Shown piece after piece: positions 63,201-64,000 of a stretch of 64,000 nt of DNA. The first letter of the stretch is position 1, and each line of letters opens with the position of its first letter. Location: assembly GCA_934667065.1 (NCBI GenBank), contig CAKULD010000005.1, positions 1 through 64,000 on the forward strand. Reading direction: 5' to 3'. The notes under the pieces were generated by a model. That model ran no database searches, was not told the origin of the DNA, and worked only from the letters and a program-made list of their open reading frames with translations. The stretch is from an uncultured Collinsella sp. (GTDB lineage Bacteria > Actinomycetota > Coriobacteriia > Coriobacteriales > Coriobacteriaceae). Made by a program: the position numbers and the translations under genes.

Positions 63201-63547
63201 CCTTGAGATACTCCTCGGTCTCGCCGGCCGCGTCCATCCTGGCCAGCTCCTCCGGAGCGTTCTGCTCCATGAAGGAATAGCGGAGACCCCTCACGCCCTT
63301 GTACGGGTTCTTCAGCACTGACATGTGCTTCCTCCTCGGAATCGTCCTTACGGGCGGCCTCATCGCCACCCGTTTGGCTTACATAAGATTCCAGATGCGC
63401 CCCGAAGTCAAGAGCCAACCTCGGTTGGGTCTCCTCTTTTTCTACCGGTTTCTCAGCGTGTTCCTCATACATCGTCGGGTCATCCATGGCGAAAAGGGAA
63501 ATCTGCCCCTCTGCCGCAACGAAGCGCTTCGACGTTCTCCTCGCCAT
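57281..63547 (-). CDS. Giant N6-adenine methylase plus SNF2-type helicase protein
   Basis: 2,088 residues from MARRTSKRF. Region ~200-470 is the methylase-like part: ISAYSGWGGAANAF, motif I ILEPGCGTGNF (~309) and IGNVPYSDA (~360, in place of NPPY). After a long helical middle comes the SNF2-like helicase: HVVGAGKTYTGIAM (~1255), FLFVDEAHGYKN (~1418), FATGTPVTNTMGELY, and the helicase C part with GSTQKLGTGTNVQ and FEQRLGRVKRQGN (~1715-1760). Such giants are typical of conjugative elements and are thought to protect or remodel DNA during transfer. The NPPY replacement may weaken methylation. Residues ~74-179 are a Gly/Arg/Gln-rich stretch read in the wrong frame across a tnpV-like ORF. Confidence 0.88.
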   Translation of the reverse strand: MARRTSKRFVAAEGQISLFAMDDPTMYEEHAEKPVEKEETQPRLALDFGAHLESYVSQTGGDEAARKDDSEEEAHVSAEEPVQGREGSPLFLHGAERSGGAGQDGRGRRDRGVSQGGGAQLPHETGGTPGQLHGELRGDTGVRAAHDGPVPVRRLHPQGRQRHQDGRGDRPQRDGAHALATTYNYEYLNPDAQAGHTPLERAKLNVAALRALKAAMDEERDATPEEARAISAYSGWGGAANAFAQNPTGGWAAVSQELKELLSEDEFAEQRATVLTAFYTPRPVVELIWETLRGVGICDEGTAEILEPGCGTGNFMRCIPEGMDVHVTGVEIDPVSTGLARVLCPDHTIVAADIAKCEIPDGSFDAAIGNVPYSDAIKIDGVPLHDYMIRRSVAAVRPGGIVAVLTSRYTMDKARETTRENLARECDLIGMARLPKETFESQAGTSALCDLVILRKLAKPREISRDNAPAWVHTTMNADGFRVNSELAGNPSIAVGDQGSEMTAYGPGYSLTSGLDAAGIADGARKALADQAISTTAHTFEGVPGRSAAPEVVQIPTDPALYEFTLGDGGSIWYGNGDTVERFHPAGRGAEDRARAMIELRDAARALIALQRDPESTDAAIDAGIKSLNDRYDRFADRYGRLNDPKNRRILIKKGYHDCSLGINLFSLEVLDTKKNFVRKADMLSKRTVRPQTPLPDRSETPADALAVSYDRTGGVDLALIGGLLGCDADEAEERLGDLIVRDPITSKIESAEAYLSGDIGKKLDAIHALQKKIETERFNAGESSWLESVSIPPARTPETSEGVARTVAVLVKSGLWDTCVHLLTANRAVIASAHVDRLPDSWRDREFGTWTGEALIAALSELDEGVSVSTERRDGRTVISNPLIATLVARSVGYRANNREFATDGMNTEEVLWRLSREPRVGTDVLATAFRLADADSTYKTPDPIANLASAYGVSTARGSDQEPLSSALASAMKADPVPAEFLVSLGYRQAGENAATRITHVDWVGDVEQPIPHEELFSPEDLADYRARREQHMAGFGLTESDAERLATLHSCELKLKAVLPRELGPGEIAATLGSPWIPPSIVMDFIEETFEITDGEMPASKRRKFEVAHEPHTGKWRLTGNVTDLSLEVLARFGVNAYTPLKVVSAVLNGSETKLNREDPFTGKKVPDPQATKAAWDRRRIVSSAFEKWVWTDPDRANVLCGIYNDRYNRLAPRTYDGSYLTFPGMNPDVEMRPHQRAAVARAGQADEGTLVAHVVGAGKTYTGIAMCMEARRLGRANKPLVVVPKHLTEQWASDFAYLYPGARILYMGKTESDSADSVREFFGRAAAGDWDAVIVSGSRFDMLDLSQERKEVYLKRRKEEFLQAKMDAQVNGGSFSVKRLEEEARKIDDKLASLHSTPKTEGLSFEEIGFDFLFVDEAHGYKNLQTHGLDIAGMASSKSNRSESLLDKCSYLREIGRGRNIVFATGTPVTNTMGELYNMQRYLAPELLERQGLSSFPAWAFTFGTIEDSMEIKPEGNGFQLKQRFTKFHNLPELMSAYRFFADIVTQEDVNLKVPDCEEIHVTVPATPEQVEEVKKLGIRGERVRAGNADDNDNLLAITGDGMKVALDPKLLHPELEPLEGGKCDACAREVFKIWSETADIRGAQLVFCDRSTPASGNWNIQDDMRRRLIEAGIPSEQIACVSDVGDDPVKKETLFEKVRMGEVRVLMGSTQKLGTGTNVQTRLAAIHNLDCPWRPSDFEQRLGRVKRQGNLFDRVKDYRYVAQGTFDSFLYSTVEHKQRFIGQIFSNKPSVRSMDDIDETRISYSDLAAVASGNPGVKRIQELRSEIMSQSMLRQSHAEMVANMRHQIESRYEPSARVNRRIFELLERDHDALDRANRQRELEKGSDIVRVSVNGVSAQNRTNAIEMIQSAAHDCPIGPIRAIGEFRGLEVVVKKEQTLQERGGSFRYDPFIGLRVKGETEAHWSRHMLPSATSGSHTVLQQMDGIIEKGAGGLDQARAMMERADKQLEDARKIVAEPWDGEENLADLKAELAELERKELEKGRVESNEGVAQVEDGSAFTETSNFDEGNDEDGYSHGGGHGI
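63010..63324 (-). CDS. tnpV: TnpV-like small protein nested in the giant gene
   Basis: 104 residues in another frame of the same strand. The ATG follows GAGGAA. LRYSFMEQNAPEELARMDAA, GETEEYLKAVERNYLTRLAE and TMAQCRYDDYIRKADSATK resemble TnpV proteins of transposons: a short leader, a helix ending in a variable turn and helical repeats. The giant protein's frame is open across it but low in complexity there, so this is the sensible reading of that DNA. TnpV function is not known. It could be an insertion or an ancestral neighbouring gene. Confidence 0.65.
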   Translation of the reverse strand: MSVLKNPYKGVRGLRYSFMEQNAPEELARMDAAGETEEYLKAVERNYLTRLAELQDSCMESCGATPEFAQLTMAQCRYDDYIRKADSATKMAEEIALNETVLTL

Positions 63548-63551
63548 GGCG

Positions 63552-64000
63552 CTACGCCCCCTTCCGTGCGTTATGGGATGTCCCGCGCGCTCCGGCATCG
63601 AAGGAGGCGAGCATGCTCTTCAGGCGCTTCGTCGTCATGTTTGCCGACTGGCCGCGCTCGGACGGACTTTTCTGCGCGGCTCGCGTTCTCGGCCGGCACT
63701 CGAAGCCAGCCCTTTTAAGGGCCCGGTCGATTCTATCCGTGGCACCCCTAACCTGGGCGCAAACGCGCTCGATTCGGGCGAGAAGAAGCTCTGTGTCCTC
63801 CATCGGCACGGGAACATCCAGGCCGTCATCGACCCCGTAGCGTCGAAGCGTCACGTGCGTGGCCATCGGGTCCATGCCCTCGAGATCAACGTCTTTTGAA
63901 GCCTCCGAGACCGCGTCGAGTCCGACCGCGTCGCCCTCGATCACCCTGATCGGAGCGGCCCCGGGCCATGAGGTAAGGCCCTCGAAAGCGGAGGCGGGGT
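63552..64000 (-). CDS. Uncharacterised protein, partial (start lies outside the window)
   Basis: The frame is open to the window edge (reading FEGLTSWPGAAPIRVIEGDA before the first internal GTG), so the N-terminus is missing. The visible C-terminal ~148 residues are helical (ELLLARIERVCAQVRGATDR) with a basic tail. It ends five bases before the giant gene starts, so it is an upstream operon member. No family recognised. Confidence 0.65.
   Translation of the reverse strand, partial: PASAFEGLTSWPGAAPIRVIEGDAVGLDAVSEASKDVDLEGMDPMATHVTLRRYGVDDGLDVPVPMEDTELLLARIERVCAQVRGATDRIDRALKRAGFECRPRTRAAQKSPSERGQSANMTTKRLKSMLASFDAGARGTSHNARKGA

Overview
The window is accessory DNA from a high-GC actinobacterium. 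A member of Coriobacteriia (Collinsella, Olsenella or Eggerthella relatives) fits best, because of the actinobacterial-type IHF gene, the VaFE/thioester surface adhesin, the type II-A Cas9 and the general gene style. No ribosomal RNA, tRNA or core housekeeping genes are visible. A relaxase, a relaxosome protein, a putative oriT, a huge methylase/SNF2-like protein, toxin-antitoxin pairs and dispersed repeats indicate a large conjugative plasmid or integrative conjugative element. The organism assignment is inference.

Layout. 0-1.4 kb: two plasmid-type genes (one DUF2786). 1.4-3.6 kb: a non-coding block with a long hairpin, an oriT-like hairpin cluster, arrays of degenerate 8-bp repeats and a diverged ~790-bp tandem duplication. 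3.6-9 kb: relaxosome protein, relaxase, helicase and class B-like sortase. 9-14.3 kb: scars of insertion, namely decayed transposase and antitoxin copies, a frameshifted restriction-methylase, a Fic protein and a RelBE pair. 14.5-23.1 kb: mIHF, surface proteins, a 1,275-residue adhesin and a second Fic. 23.1-29 kb: two large Tat-exported paralogues, the first with a G9 tract that shifts its C-terminus. 29-34.8 kb (mostly minus strand): a duplicated, decaying paralogue family, an HNH protein and a degenerate exonuclease-like protein. 35-44.4 kb: Flp-like pilin, then a complete type II-A CRISPR-Cas locus (tracrRNA, cas9, cas1, cas2, csn2, array). 44.7-53.8 kb: a Tad-type pilus assembly cluster. 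54-64 kb: more octamer repeats, a RelBE pair and a minus-strand operon with a ~2,088-residue methylase/helicase containing a tnpV-like ORF in another frame.

Two features stand out. First, eight copies of a direct-repeat operator, TGKCACC-N3-TGKCACC-AA, lie upstream of the relaxase, adhesin, Tat proteins, HNH, pilin, both Tad operons and a small gene. In seven of the eight, an xAxxxT (-10-like) hexamer begins exactly 32 bp after the second heptamer. This looks like one activator switching on a mating and surface programme. The regulator is not recognisable in the window. Second, the Cas9 keeps its RuvC residues, but the HNH catalytic histidine is arginine and the residue matching SpCas9 N863 is serine. 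The rest of the locus looks intact, which predicts a natural single-strand nickase or a regulatory Cas9.

The CRISPR array shows an ordered gradient from identical leader-end repeats to strongly decayed trailer-end repeats, still on a 66-bp period. The tracrRNA is encoded antisense in the cas9 5' region, so a cas9 transcript started upstream would carry a repeat-like sequence complementary to it.
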